A program made the translations under genes and the position numbers. This document shows, piece after piece, positions 55,767 through 63,962 of a DNA stretch of 64,000 nucleotides; position 1 is the stretch's first letter; every line of letters begins with the position of its first letter. Location: NCBI RefSeq assembly GCF_001509405.1, contig NZ_CP011502.1, positions 2,914,001 through 2,978,000 on the forward strand, in the 5' to 3' direction. The stretch comes from Aeromicrobium erythreum (GTDB lineage: Bacteria > Actinomycetota > Actinomycetes > Propionibacteriales > Nocardioidaceae). Under the pieces are notes generated by a model. That model was not told where the DNA came from and ran no database searches. It worked only from the letters and a program-made list of their open reading frames with translations.

Positions 55767-56444
55767 GTGAACGACGACGTGCTGCGCCAAGCGCCGCTCT
55801 TCTCTGGTCTCGACGACGACGCCGCAGGAGCCCTCGAGGCCTCGATGTCCCCGCTGAGCCTGAAGCGTGGCGAGGTCCTCTTCAACGAGGGTGACGACGG
55901 CAACCAGCTGTACGTCGTCACCGAGGGCAAGATCAAGCTCGGACGCACGGCGCCCGACGGTCGCGAGAACCTGCTCGCCATCCTCGGCCCCGGCCAGATG
56001 TTCGGCGAGCTGTCGTTCTTCGACCCCGGACCCCGCTCGGCCACCGCGACGTCGGTCACCGACGTCACCGTCCAGAGCCTGAGCCACGAGGCCCTCACGC
56101 CGGTGCTGTCCAGCCACGCCGAGGTCGCCCTGGCGCTGCTCAACCAGCTCGCCGGTCGCCTGCGTCGCACCAACGAGGTCGTCGGCGACCTGGTGTTCTC
56201 CGACGTTCCCGGTCGCGTCGCCAAGGCCCTCCTGGACCTCGCGAGCCGCTTCGGGCGGAAGGCCGAGGACGGCGTGCACGTCAACCACGACCTCACCCAG
56301 GAGGAGCTGGCCCAGCTCGTCGGCGCCTCCCGCGAGACCGTCAACAAGGCGCTCGCCGACTTCGCGTCCCGCGGCTGGCTGCGCCTCGAGCCCCGCTCCG
56401 TCGTCATCCTCGACCTCGAACGCCTCCAGCGCCGCGCCCGCTGA
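55767..56444 (+). CDS. crp: CRP/FNR-family cAMP receptor protein
   Basis: The 225-residue regulator has a cyclic-nucleotide domain ([13 protein letters not shown], then [18 protein letters not shown] with the Glu and Arg that hold cAMP) and a C-terminal winged helix ([24 protein letters not shown]). It is close to M. tuberculosis Rv3676. GTG at 55767 is chosen over ATG at 55761, since AAAAGG is 6 nt from the GTG but touches the ATG. The N-terminus then matches the Mtb protein's length. Candidate sites lie before actP and before crp itself. Confidence 0.95.
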   Translation: MNDDVLRQAPLFSGLDDDAAGALEASMSPLSLKRGEVLFNEGDDGNQLYVVTEGKIKLGRTAPDGRENLLAILGPGQMFGELSFFDPGPRSATATSVTDVTVQSLSHEALTPVLSSHAEVALALLNQLAGRLRRTNEVVGDLVFSDVPGRVAKALLDLASRFGRKAEDGVHVNHDLTQEELAQLVGASRETVNKALADFASRGWLRLEPRSVVILDLERLQRRAR

Positions 56445-56454
56445 GCCCGTCGCG

Positions 56455-56486
56455 ACGAGCCCCCGACCGTGTGGTCGGGGGCTCGT
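56455..56486 (+). terminator. Terminator after crp
   Basis: ACGAGCCCCCGACC (56455-56468) pairs perfectly over 14 bp with 56473-56486 around a GTGT tetraloop, 10 bp after the crp stop. Confidence 0.82.
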
Positions 56487-56706
56487 GGCGTTGGGGGTCC
56501 TTGCGGGTGCGAGGGGGCGGCTTCGACTCGGCCTGCGGCTGCGTCGGTGCGGGTTCTCGCTCGGGTGGGGCTGCGCCGGCGCGGCTTCTCCTGGACCTGC
56601 TCTTCGAAAGCGCCTCGACCGGGCGGTTGGGTGGCGCGCTGGTCTGAGGTCTCGGGCTGTGGGTTGGTCTTGAGAGTCGAACGGTAGGTCTGCCACCGAA
56701 TCGCCG

Positions 56707-56762
56707 TCGGCGGCGGGTCTGCCACCTTCTGAGCGCTGTACAGGTGGCAGATCCGCCGCCGA
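56707..56762. repeat. Core A, copy 3 (21-bp arms)
   Basis: TCGGCGGCGGGTCTGCCACCT (56707-56727 by position) is complementary to 56742-56762 at 20 of 21 positions. The spacer contains GAGCGCT, the same centre as core A of copy 1, although the arms differ in sequence. Confidence 0.8.
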
Positions 56763-56788
56763 GGGGGTCAGACGTGGCAGTGCTTCTC

Positions 56789-56816
56789 CCTTCTCGTGGA
56801 CCGTGCCACGAGAAGG
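56789..56816. repeat. Core C hairpin, copy 3
   Basis: CCTTCTCGTGG and CCACGAGAAGG flank ACCGTG, the complement of the loop in copy 2. Confidence 0.85.
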
Positions 56817-56885
56817 AAGAATCTCGCGTCCCCCCAACGCAAAGGGCACCCACGATTCTTCATCCACGCGCCCGAGCCCGAACAC

Positions 56886-56923
56886 TTCTGCGTTCACGAC
56901 GGGATCCCGTAGCAAACGCAGAC
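56886..56923. repeat. Core B palindrome, copy 3
   Basis: TTCTGCGTTCACGACGGGA is followed by TCCCGTAGCAAACGCAGA, centred on GGGATCCC. It is nearly identical to core B of copy 1 (4381-4418). Confidence 0.8.
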
Positions 56924-57154
56924 TCCTTGGCCTTCCGCACACGAACGCAGAATCCTGCGTCCACCCCGAGCGCAACCCACAGCCCGAGATCCCAGACCAG
57001 CGCGGTCGCCAGCCGCCCGGTCGAGGCCCTTGCGGAGCCCACACCCAGCGCCAGTTGAGGCAGCGCACCACCTAGCCCAGATCCCCTACGCCAGCGCACC
57101 AGCAGGTCCAGACCCCCCAGAGCAGCGCAGCCGCAGCCACGCAGCCCCCAGCCT

Positions 57155-57784
57155 CTACAACACCCCCCGCGGCCTGAACTGGACGCTGATGCGGGGACCG
57201 ACGGGCTTGGCGGTCTTGAGGACGGCGTGCTCCCAGGTCCGTTGGCAGGAGCCGCCCATGACGAGGAGGTCGCCGTGGCCGACGACGAAGCCGATGGTGT
57301 CGCCGGCGCCGTGGTCGACGGGGCGCAGGCTGAGGCGGCGGGGCGCACCGAGGGACAGGATGGCGACCATGGTGTCCTCGGCCCGACCTCGACCGATGCG
57401 GTCGCCGTGCCAGGCGACGCTGTCGCGGCCGTCGCGGTAGTAGCAGAGGCCGGCGGTGACGAACTCCTCGCCGAGCTCGTCAGCGTAGTGCGCGTTCAGG
57501 GCGGCGCGGGCGGCGTCGAGCGCCGGGTGCGGGAGGGTGTCGGCGGCGCCGAAGTGCGCGAGCAGACGCGGGACGTCGACCGTCTCGTCGTACATCTGGC
57601 GACGCTCGGCCCGCCAGCGCACCTCCGTCTGCAAGGAGAGGAACAGCGGGTCGGCGCCCTGCACCCAGCCGGGACGGACGTCGACCCAGGCACCGTGCGT
57701 CAGCTCGCGACGCTGCACCGCAGCACCCAACGAGCCGACGACCGCCTCGTCGCCGACGTCGAGCAGCGAACCCTGGAACCACAC
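57155..57784 (-). CDS. alkB: Alpha-ketoglutarate-dependent dioxygenase AlkB
   Basis: The 209-residue Fe(II)/2-oxoglutarate enzyme repairs alkylated bases by oxidative demethylation. The metal triad is His126 and Asp128 (WHGDRIG) and His186 (TWEHAV). The 2-oxoglutarate arginines are Arg198 and Arg204 (PRISVQFR). Length equals the E. coli protein. GTG at 57784 has TATCCT 6 nt upstream. Repeat copy 3 directly follows its stop. Confidence 0.92.
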   Translation of the reverse strand: MWFQGSLLDVGDEAVVGSLGAAVQRRELTHGAWVDVRPGWVQGADPLFLSLQTEVRWRAERRQMYDETVDVPRLLAHFGAADTLPHPALDAARAALNAHYADELGEEFVTAGLCYYRDGRDSVAWHGDRIGRGRAEDTMVAILSLGAPRRLSLRPVDHGAGDTIGFVVGHGDLLVMGGSCQRTWEHAVLKTAKPVGPRISVQFRPRGVL

Positions 57785-57790
57785 CCCAGC

Positions 57791-57796
57791 AGGATA
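57791..57796 (-). promoter_or_regulatory. -10 box TATCCT for alkB (leaderless)
   Basis: On the minus strand TATCCT is followed by 6 nt and the GTG at 57784. Confidence 0.55.
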
Positions 57797-57864
57797 GGCT
57801 GGTTCGAACAGATGTTCTAGGTGCGACGCGCACGACGGGGTCCGATCCGCTGCGCGGAGCCCAC

Positions 57865-57870
57865 TAGGCT
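57865..57870 (+). promoter_or_regulatory. -10 box TAGGCT (leaderless start at 57877)
   Basis: TAGGCT is followed by 6 nt and the ATG at 57877, without a ribosome-binding site. Confidence 0.55.
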
Positions 57871-57876
57871 GCTCCC

Positions 57877-58185
57877 ATGAGCGCCTGGGACGCCCTGCTG
57901 GACCGCGTCGACGAGATCGTCGACACGCGCGCCCCCGTCGACGCCGAGGTGCAGTCCGAGCTCACCGAGCTGCTCCTCGGGGCCATGCGCGACGGCACCG
58001 CCGACCGCGAGCTCGACCCCGGCGAGGCGGGCCTCTGGCTCGCCGCGCTGCTGCGGACGCACGCCGACGTGCAGGACGCCGGAGAGCGTCGTGCCGACGA
58101 CGCCCTGAGCACCCTGCGGGTCATCATCACCCGCTGGCTGCACCCCGGACGTCTCGACCAGGCGCCGCCGACCTTCGGCGCCTGA
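57877..58185 (+). CDS. Conserved-looking hypothetical protein, 102 residues
   Basis: The protein is acidic, soluble and largely helical (LLDRVDEIVDTRAPVDAEVQSELTELLLGAMRDG, then STLRVIITRWLHPG). It has no cysteine, signal peptide or known motif. Codon habits match real genes and a leaderless promoter and a terminator frame it, so it is very likely expressed. It is divergent from alkB with a 92-bp gap. I do not recognise the family. Confidence 0.7.
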   Translation: MSAWDALLDRVDEIVDTRAPVDAEVQSELTELLLGAMRDGTADRELDPGEAGLWLAALLRTHADVQDAGERRADDALSTLRVIITRWLHPGRLDQAPPTFGA

Positions 58186-58214
58186 GGTCTACCAGCCCGC
58201 CCGGGCTCGGCGTC

Positions 58215-58244
58215 GACGTCCCGGACCCGTCGGTCCGGGACGTC
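58215..58244. terminator. Terminator between convergent genes
   Basis: GACGTCCCGGACC (58215-58227) pairs perfectly over 13 bp with 58232-58244 around CGTC. It lies between the 102-residue protein gene and the BCCT gene and probably works both ways. Confidence 0.8.
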
Positions 58245-58253
58245 GTCACGCGG

Positions 58254-59942
58254 TCACTGCTGCTTCTCGTCCGAGGCCGGCTCGGCACTGCTGTCGGTCG
58301 GCTCGACGACGAGCGCGAAGTCGCCGTCGTGCTCCTCGACGCCGACGACCACCGCGCCCTCGACCGCCTCCTGGCCGAGGCGGTGCCGCACGACGACGGG
58401 GTCGCTCTGCAGGTCCTTCCACAGCGAGACGCAGAGCGCGACCATGACGAACACGAACGGCACCGACGCGACGATGGTGATGTTCTGCAGGCCGGTCAAC
58501 GCGTCGGACCCGCCGATCACGAGCATGATCGCGGCCACGGCACCCGTCAGCGCACCCCAGAAGATGACCGAGACGCGGCTCGGCTCCGTGGCGCCGCGCT
58601 CGCTGAGCGTGCCCATGACGATCGAGGCGGCGTCGGCGCCGGAGACGAAGAAGATTCCGACGAGGACCATGACGAGCACCGACGTGATGCCCGCCGCGGG
58701 GTACTTCTCCAGCAGCTGGAAGAGCGCGAAGTCCGAGGCGACGGAGCCGTCGGAGCCGATGAGGCCGCCGCTGGCGCGCTGCTCGAAGATGGCGGACCCG
58801 CCGAAGACGGCGAACCAGACGAGGCTCACGAGCGTGGGCACGAGGAGCACGCCGGTCACGAACTCGCGGATCGTGCGGCCGCGGCTGATGCGGGCGATGA
58901 ACATGCCGACGAACGGCGTCCACGAGACCCACCAGGCCCAGTAGAAGATCGTCCAGCTCGACAGCCAGGCCTCCATCGCCTGGTCGCCGCTGGCGGCCGT
59001 GCGCGACGCCATCTCCGTCATCTGGGAGGCGTAGTCGCCCAACGTGGTCGGCAGCATGTTGAGGATGAACAGCGTCGGTCCGACGACGAACACGAACACG
59101 GCGAGGGCGAGCGCCAGCACCATGTTGGTGTTGGACAGCCACTGGATGCCGCGCTCGATGCCGGAGACGGCCGACAGGATGAACAGCACCGTCAGCACGG
59201 CGATGATGGCGACGAGGGCGATCTTGCCGGGCTGGTCGATCCAGCCGTTGAACTGCAGGCCGGCGCCGATCTGCAGGGCGCCGAGGCCGAGGCTCGCGGC
59301 GGAGCCGAAGAGGGTCGCGAAGATGGCCAGGATGTCGATGACGCGCCCGGCGGGACCCTCGGCACGGCGCCCGATCAGCGGGCGGAACGCCGAGGAGATG
59401 AGCTGCGAGCGGCCCTTGCGGAAGGTGCCGTAGGCGATGGCGATGCCCACCACCGCGTAGATGGCCCAGGGGTGCAGGCCCCAGTGGAACATCGTCGAGG
59501 CCATGGCGCTCTGCAGCGCCTCCTCGCTCTGCGGCTCACCGGTGCCCGGCGGCGGCGAAGCGAAGTGCGACAACGGCTCGGCGACGCCCCAGAACATCAG
59601 GCCGATGCCCATGCCGGCGCTGAACATCATGGCGATCCAGGAGACCGTGCGGAACTCCGGCTTCTCGTCGTCCTCGCCGAGCGGGACCCGGCCGTACTTC
59701 GAGGCGGCGAGCCACAGCACGAAGAGGACGAAGAACGACGCGACCAGCACGAAGAACCAGCCGGTGTTGACGATCACCCAGGAGCGGGAGGCGTCGGAGG
59801 CCGCCTTGAGCCCGTCGGTGCTCACCAGGCCCCACACGACGAAGGCGATCGCGACCGCGCCCGTCACCCCGAAGACCACGGGGTCGATCCTGGTCCGCCA
59901 TCGCGCCTGCGGCGCATGCTCGTGCTCGGTGCGGGTACTCAT
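58254..59942 (-). CDS. BCCT-family betaine/choline transporter
   Basis: The 562-residue secondary transporter has about 12 hydrophobic segments and family motifs FSAGMGIGLMFWGVAEPLSHF, FHWGLHPWAIYAVVG and FYWAWWVSWTPFVGMFIARISRGRTIREF, with the Trp-rich substrate box. It imports glycine betaine, choline or similar osmolytes, probably with Na+. The C-terminal 60 residues are acidic and cytoplasmic, where BCCT carriers sense osmotic state. A leader of about 90 nt is suggested by TATGGT (near 60045) on the minus strand. Confidence 0.93.
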   Translation of the reverse strand: MSTRTEHEHAPQARWRTRIDPVVFGVTGAVAIAFVVWGLVSTDGLKAASDASRSWVIVNTGWFFVLVASFFVLFVLWLAASKYGRVPLGEDDEKPEFRTVSWIAMMFSAGMGIGLMFWGVAEPLSHFASPPPGTGEPQSEEALQSAMASTMFHWGLHPWAIYAVVGIAIAYGTFRKGRSQLISSAFRPLIGRRAEGPAGRVIDILAIFATLFGSAASLGLGALQIGAGLQFNGWIDQPGKIALVAIIAVLTVLFILSAVSGIERGIQWLSNTNMVLALALAVFVFVVGPTLFILNMLPTTLGDYASQMTEMASRTAASGDQAMEAWLSSWTIFYWAWWVSWTPFVGMFIARISRGRTIREFVTGVLLVPTLVSLVWFAVFGGSAIFEQRASGGLIGSDGSVASDFALFQLLEKYPAAGITSVLVMVLVGIFFVSGADAASIVMGTLSERGATEPSRVSVIFWGALTGAVAAIMLVIGGSDALTGLQNITIVASVPFVFVMVALCVSLWKDLQSDPVVVRHRLGQEAVEGAVVVGVEEHDGDFALVVEPTDSSAEPASDEKQQ

Positions 59943-60126
59943 GAGGCACCACCTCTTCCCTCGGTGAAGTCGTCGTCAGCTCGGTCGTCGTACGTTCGTC
60001 CGGTCGCCCCGCACGGGTAGGTGCGTGGGAAAACCTTTCGACCATACCGAGGACGACGCGCGATGGCGAACCTGCGCCGCGCCTCGTGGCGGGCGTCACG
60101 CCCCGACGGGCTGGTGACGCCAGGCG

Positions 60127-60390
60127 TCAGACGTGGCTGCCGCGCAGCTGCGCGAGGTAGACGAGCGCAGCGACCGTCCCGGCGAGGTTGAGCAGCGAGA
60201 GCGGCGCCCAGAAGACGGCGTGCGCGACGACGGCGAGGCCCAGGATCACGAGCCAGGTGTTCTTGGGCAGGGAGTCGGCGACGCTGAAGCGTCCGGCGTC
60301 GCGCAGCACGCAGTCGACGAGCGCGAACGCCTTGACGGCGAACAGCACGAGCGACAGCAGGAGCATCAGGCTGGACTGGACCTCGAACAC
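60127..60390 (-). CDS. DUF2516 family membrane protein
   Basis: The 87-residue protein has three hydrophobic segments (about 5-24, 44-60 and 63-80) and the DUF2516 features FAVKAFALVDCVLR and LPKNTWLVILGLAVVAH. It lies downstream of the HbhA-like gene, as Rv0476 does in M. tuberculosis. GTG is supported by TAGGGT 6 nt upstream. Function is unknown. Confidence 0.85.
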   Translation of the reverse strand: MFEVQSSLMLLLSLVLFAVKAFALVDCVLRDAGRFSVADSLPKNTWLVILGLAVVAHAVFWAPLSLLNLAGTVAALVYLAQLRGSHV

Positions 60391-60396
60391 GTCTGG

Positions 60397-60402
60397 ACCC
60401 TA
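60397..60402 (-). promoter_or_regulatory. -10 box TAGGGT for DUF2516 gene (leaderless)
   Basis: On the minus strand TAGGGT is followed by 6 nt and the GTG at 60390. Confidence 0.5.
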
Positions 60403-60470
60403 CCGCCAGACGCCGAACGGCGGGCCCCCGTCGCCGGGAGCCCGCCGTCGCGGGTGGTGCTGGTGGCCGA

Positions 60471-61262
60471 TCAGGACTGCGTGCTGCTGTCGCTGGAGCC
60501 GGTGCTGCTGGCCGTCGTCTTCTTGGCGGGCGCCTTCTTCGCGGGCGCCTTCTTGGCCGTCGACGTGGTCTTCTTGGCGGCCGTCGACGTCTTCTTCGCC
60601 GGCGTCGACGTGGTCTTCTTGGCCGTCGAGCTGGTCTTCTTGGCCGCGGTCGAGGTCTTCTTCGCCGGGGTCGTCTTCTTCGCGGCCGACGTCTTCGCGG
60701 CGGTGGTCTTCTTGGCCGTCGACGTCTTCTTGGCGGCGGTCTTCTTGGCGGTGCTCGCGGTCGAGGTCGTCTTCGCGGGCGCCTTCTTGGCGGTCTCGGT
60801 GGCCTTCGTGGCGGTGGAGCGTGCGGCGGCCGACGTCTTGGCCGGAGCCTTCTTGGCCTGCTCCTTGGTGGTCGGGGCCTTCTTCGTCACCTTGGCGACC
60901 GTGGCCTGGGCGTCGGCGACGATGTCCTCGGCGCGCTTCTGCACGTCCTCGGCGACGTCCTCGGCGGCCTTGCGGGCCTCCTTGATGTTCTTCTTGGCGT
61001 CCTTGCGCAGCGCGTCGAGCAGCTTCTCGCCGCGCTTCTGGACGTCCTCGAGCTTCAGGGCGCGCGCCTGGGCGACGAACTCCTCGCCCTTCTGCACGAG
61101 CTCGGCGTAGCCCTCCTGGACCTCGGCGCGGGCGGAGCCGACGAGGCCGGTGGCCTGCGAGCGGAGGTCGTCGAGCTCGACCTTGCGGAGGGTCTCGGTG
61201 AGGTTCTTGACCTCGTCGACGAGAGTCTTGACCTGGGCGTTGATCTGGTCGGTGATGCTCAT
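60471..61262 (-). CDS. Heparin-binding hemagglutinin-like protein (HbhA type)
   Basis: The 263-residue protein has an N-terminal coiled coil (about 5-125, heptads such as VKNLTETLRKVELDDLRSQ and GEEFVAQARALKLEDVQKRGEKLL). A low-complexity Lys/Ala/Thr/Ser tail of about 130 residues (AAKKTS, PAKKT units) follows. This is the layout of mycobacterial HbhA, a surface adhesin whose Lys-rich end binds sulfated glycans, although the tail here is longer. No signal peptide is seen, as in HbhA. A role on DNA, like that of Lys-rich histone-like tails, remains possible. The ATG overlaps the XRE stop. Confidence 0.8.
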   Translation of the reverse strand: MSITDQINAQVKTLVDEVKNLTETLRKVELDDLRSQATGLVGSARAEVQEGYAELVQKGEEFVAQARALKLEDVQKRGEKLLDALRKDAKKNIKEARKAAEDVAEDVQKRAEDIVADAQATVAKVTKKAPTTKEQAKKAPAKTSAAARSTATKATETAKKAPAKTTSTASTAKKTAAKKTSTAKKTTAAKTSAAKKTTPAKKTSTAAKKTSSTAKKTTSTPAKKTSTAAKKTTSTAKKAPAKKAPAKKTTASSTGSSDSSTQS

Positions 61263-61687
61263 GGGGGTGTCTCCTCGGATGAAGTGTCGGAGTTGGCTTC
61301 GGTGACCGTCTCGGCCAGCGTCTCGTCGGTCGCCACGTCGGCGCCGACGAACGAGCGGTAGATGTCCAGCAGTGCCGTCTTCTGCCGCTCGGTCAGGCGC
61401 GGGTCGAGGGCGATGGCGTCCTCGACCATGCGCGCGCCGGACTCGTCGACGTCGATGAGCCCCGCTCGTACGTAGAGCGACTCGGCCGAGATGCGCAGTG
61501 CCTTCGCGATCTGCTGGAGGACCTCCGCCGAGGGTCGGCGCACGCCCCGCTCGATCTGGCTGAGGTACGGGTTCGAGACCTCGGACTTCTCCGCCAGCTG
61601 TCGCAGGGACATCTGTGCCTGGCGTCGCTGCTCGCGCAGGTAGTCGCCGAGGGTCTCGACGGCTCCTCCCACGTGCAGCTTGGCCAT
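61259..61687 (-). CDS. XRE-family transcriptional regulator
   Basis: The 142-residue protein has an HTH_3 domain (about 13-72; LGDYLREQRRQAQMSLRQLAEKSEVSNPYLSQIERGVRRPS) and an acidic helical end of about 65 residues. It matches Rv0474 in position, immediately before the HbhA-like gene, with which it overlaps (ATGA). A perfect palindrome, TGCTTGCA-AA-TGCAAGCA, 11 bp before its ATG suggests autoregulation of the operon. Confidence 0.88.
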   Translation of the reverse strand: MAKLHVGGAVETLGDYLREQRRQAQMSLRQLAEKSEVSNPYLSQIERGVRRPSAEVLQQIAKALRISAESLYVRAGLIDVDESGARMVEDAIALDPRLTERQKTALLDIYRSFVGADVATDETLAETVTEANSDTSSEETPP

Positions 61688-61697
61688 GTCTCCAGTC

Positions 61698-61715
61698 TGC
61701 TTGCAAATGCAAGCA
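61698..61715. promoter_or_regulatory. Palindromic operator before XRE-hbhA operon
   Basis: TGCTTGCAAATGCAAGCA is a perfect 8-2-8 palindrome. Further TGCAA/TTGCA half-sites at 61718-61722 and 61729-61733 suggest cooperative binding. CAGACT on the minus strand, a possible -10 box, overlaps it. Confidence 0.65.
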
Positions 61716-61774
61716 TCTGCAAGCAGGGTTGCATGCGAGACGTCTCACACGCCGTCGCCCACGGTCCGGTCAGG

Positions 61775-62701
61775 TCAGAGGACGGGGCGCACCTCGCCGA
61801 CGGGACGTCCACCGCCCAGGACGACCGGACGCTCGCGGAGCAGGTCGGCATCGACCCCCGCCAGCTCCAAGGCGCGGTGCAGCACGACGAACAGCGGCCG
61901 CTCGCCGCCGTCCTCGATCTTCACCGCGAGAGCGGAACCGTCGGCGAGGCCCGCGACGACGACGCTCTCGGCGCCGGACTTCACGAGCGAGCCCGGCACG
62001 GCCCGCGCCAGGGCGAGGTCGGGGCGTCGCGTGCCGCTGACCTGCTCGGGGTGCGCGACCATCGCGTCGGCCACCCGGCGCTCGGCGCTGCCCGGCTCGG
62101 CCCTCATGAGCCGGCCGACCCCGCGGGCCAGCCGCTCGAGCGACGTCGCCAGCAGGGGCGCGCCGCAGCCGTCGACGCCGACCACGTCGGGCGGACCGAC
62201 GAGCTCGGTGAACGTGGCCGTGATGGCCCGCTGCACCGGGTGGTCGGGGTCGAGGTAGTCGTGGGTGGACCAACCGCGCTGGACGCAGGTCAGCAGCATC
62301 GCCGCGTGCTTGCCCGAGCAGTCCATCCGGATCGGCAGGCGGCCCTCCCCGGCCCGCAGCACGGCGGCGTGCTCGTGCGGGTCGACCGGGTAGGACGGCG
62401 GGGTCTGCAGCGCCGACTCGTCGAGGTCGCCGCGCGCCAGGATCTCGCGGACGCCCTCGAGGTGGAACGGCTCGGCGGAGTGGCTCGCGGCGGCCAGGGC
62501 CAGCAGTCGCGGCTCCAGGTCGAGACCCTCCCGCACGAGACCAGCGGCCTGGAACGGTTTGTTCGTCGACCGGGGGAACACGACGGTGCCGGGGTCGCCG
62601 ATCGACCACACGGTCTGCCCGTCCGGGTCGACCCGCACGGCCATCCCCCGATGACGGCTCTCCACGAGCCCTGACCGCACGACCTCGGCGACGACGTCCA
62701 T
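61775..62701 (-). CDS. L-asparaginase II-family protein
   Basis: The 308-residue protein of the asparaginase_II family (Rhizobium etli/thermolabile type, unlike the E. coli enzymes) has VESRHRGMAVRVD, VFPRSTNKPFQAAGLV, IRMDCSGKHAAMLLTCVQRGW and VDGCGAPLLATSLERLA. The Ser and Cys/Lys residues of RSTNKP and CSGKH are the proposed catalytic group in this family. It would convert asparagine to aspartate and ammonia. ATG has TAGGCT 6 nt upstream. Confidence 0.9.
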   Translation of the reverse strand: MDVVAEVVRSGLVESRHRGMAVRVDPDGQTVWSIGDPGTVVFPRSTNKPFQAAGLVREGLDLEPRLLALAAASHSAEPFHLEGVREILARGDLDESALQTPPSYPVDPHEHAAVLRAGEGRLPIRMDCSGKHAAMLLTCVQRGWSTHDYLDPDHPVQRAITATFTELVGPPDVVGVDGCGAPLLATSLERLARGVGRLMRAEPGSAERRVADAMVAHPEQVSGTRRPDLALARAVPGSLVKSGAESVVVAGLADGSALAVKIEDGGERPLFVVLHRALELAGVDADLLRERPVVLGGGRPVGEVRPVL

Positions 62702-62707
62702 CGCCCC

Positions 62708-62713
62708 AGCCTA
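62708..62713 (-). promoter_or_regulatory. -10 box TAGGCT for asparaginase (leaderless)
   Basis: On the minus strand TAGGCT is followed by 6 nt and the ATG at 62701. Confidence 0.55.
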
Positions 62714-62839
62714 GGTCCATCCCGCGACGCCGAAGCGCCCCGGGACGGCGTCGCGCGCCGCTAGACTCGCCGCGTCATCACGGTGACGCGCCGCCCCTGC
62801 CGACCGACGATCGCGAGCCCCCACGATGAGCCCCCACTG

Positions 62840-63925
62840 ATGAGTACTGCACCCTCGGACCTCGACGACCTGCACGTCATCATCCCGGCCGGCGGCGCGG
62901 GCACCCGGCTGTGGCCGCTGTCGCGTGCCGGCCGCCCGAAGTTCCTGCTCGACCTGACCGGCTCGGGCCGCACCTTGCTGCAGCAGACGTGGGACCGCGT
63001 GACGAAGCTCGTACCGCCCGAGCGGGTGCACGTCGTCACCGGGCCGCGGCACGCCGACGCCGTGCGCGCGCAGCTGCCCGGGCTGACCAGCGTCTTCGTC
63101 GAGCCGTCGCCGCGCGACTCGATGCCGGCCATCGGGCTCGCGACCGCCGTCGTGCTCGCCCGGCACCCCGAGGCCGTCGTCGCGTCGTTCGCCGCCGACC
63201 ACGTCATCACCGGCGAGGACCGCTTCGCCGACGCCGTCGCGCAGGCCGTCCGGACCGCGCGCACGGGGGCCGTGACCACCATCGGCATCTCGCCCCGCTC
63301 CCCCTCCACGGCGTTCGGGTACGTCGAGTCGGGCGCGCCGCTCGCGGTCGACGGCGCGCCGAGCGCGCGGACCGTCGTGCGCTTCGTCGAGAAGCCCGAC
63401 GAGGAGACCGCGCGCGCCTACCTGCGGGCCGGCACCTTCAGCTGGAACGCGGGCATGTTCGTCACCCGCGCCGACGTCCTCCTCGGCCACCTCGCCCGGC
63501 TCCAGCCGACCCTGCACGCGGGTCTGCAGCGCATCGCCGCAGCCTGGGACGGCCCGGATGCGCAGACCGTGCTCGAGGCCGTCTGGCCGTCGCTCACCCG
63601 CATCGCCATCGACCACGCCGTCGCGGAGCCGGTGTCGCTCACCGGCGGCATCGCGACCGTGCCCGGCCGCTTCGGCTGGGACGACATCGGCGACTTCGCC
63701 GCCCTCCACGAGCTGGGCGTCAGCGGCGACACCGGCGTCGTCTGGGTCGACGCCGACGGCCTCGTCCGCACCACCGGTGGCGTCACCGTCGCCGTCGTCG
63801 GCATCCCCGGTGCCGTCGTCGTGCAGACCGACGACGCCCTCCTCGTCACCACCGTCGAACACGCGCAGCGCGTCAAGGAGGTCCCCGCCGCCCTCGCCGC
63901 GTCGGGCCGGACCGACCTGGTCTGA
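62840..63925 (+). CDS. manC: Mannose-1-phosphate guanylyltransferase
   Basis: The 361-residue nucleotidyltransferase makes GDP-mannose from mannose-1-phosphate and GTP. It shows LHVIIPAGGAGTRLWPLSRAGRPKFLLDL (nucleotide loop), AADHVI, FGYVESG, VVRFVEKPDEETA and FSWNAGMFV. The C-terminal isomerase domain of bifunctional ManC/AlgA is absent, so this is the short form. The product feeds Gmd/Fcl and the 3,5-epimerase elsewhere in the window. ATG at 62840 is chosen; TAGACT at 62762 could start a leader of about 65 nt. There is no clear ribosome-binding site. Confidence 0.93.
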   Translation: MSTAPSDLDDLHVIIPAGGAGTRLWPLSRAGRPKFLLDLTGSGRTLLQQTWDRVTKLVPPERVHVVTGPRHADAVRAQLPGLTSVFVEPSPRDSMPAIGLATAVVLARHPEAVVASFAADHVITGEDRFADAVAQAVRTARTGAVTTIGISPRSPSTAFGYVESGAPLAVDGAPSARTVVRFVEKPDEETARAYLRAGTFSWNAGMFVTRADVLLGHLARLQPTLHAGLQRIAAAWDGPDAQTVLEAVWPSLTRIAIDHAVAEPVSLTGGIATVPGRFGWDDIGDFAALHELGVSGDTGVVWVDADGLVRTTGGVTVAVVGIPGAVVVQTDDALLVTTVEHAQRVKEVPAALAASGRTDLV

Positions 63926-63962
63926 CGGTCGGCGGGGCGTCGTCGTCCGGTCCTGTCGGTCC

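Larger units (their letters stand above)
56510..57150. repeat. Composite inverted-repeat element, copy 3
   Basis: This gene-free element fills the gap between the convergent crp and alkB genes. In order it holds a G-rich flank (GGTGGGG/GCGGCTT motifs), a left outer arm (56603-56665, GCGCCTCGACCGGGCGG ... GTCTCGGGCTGTGGGTT), core A (56707-56762), core C (56789-56816), a linker CCCACGATTCTTCATCC, core B (56886-56923), a right outer arm (56973-57037), and C-rich inverted flanks. The inner order A-C-B and the linker strand are opposite to copy 2. No coding frame is credible. Confidence 0.85.

Noticed and set aside
61259..61687. Antitoxin of a toxin-antitoxin pair (XRE followed by an overlapping gene)
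   Set aside because: The partner is a coiled-coil HbhA-like protein, not a toxin, and the order matches Rv0474-Rv0475.
62825..62839. Four-codon upstream frame (Met-Ser-Pro-His) before manC
   Set aside because: It is too short to support as a leader peptide, and no ribosome-binding site or biological link to GDP-mannose is visible.
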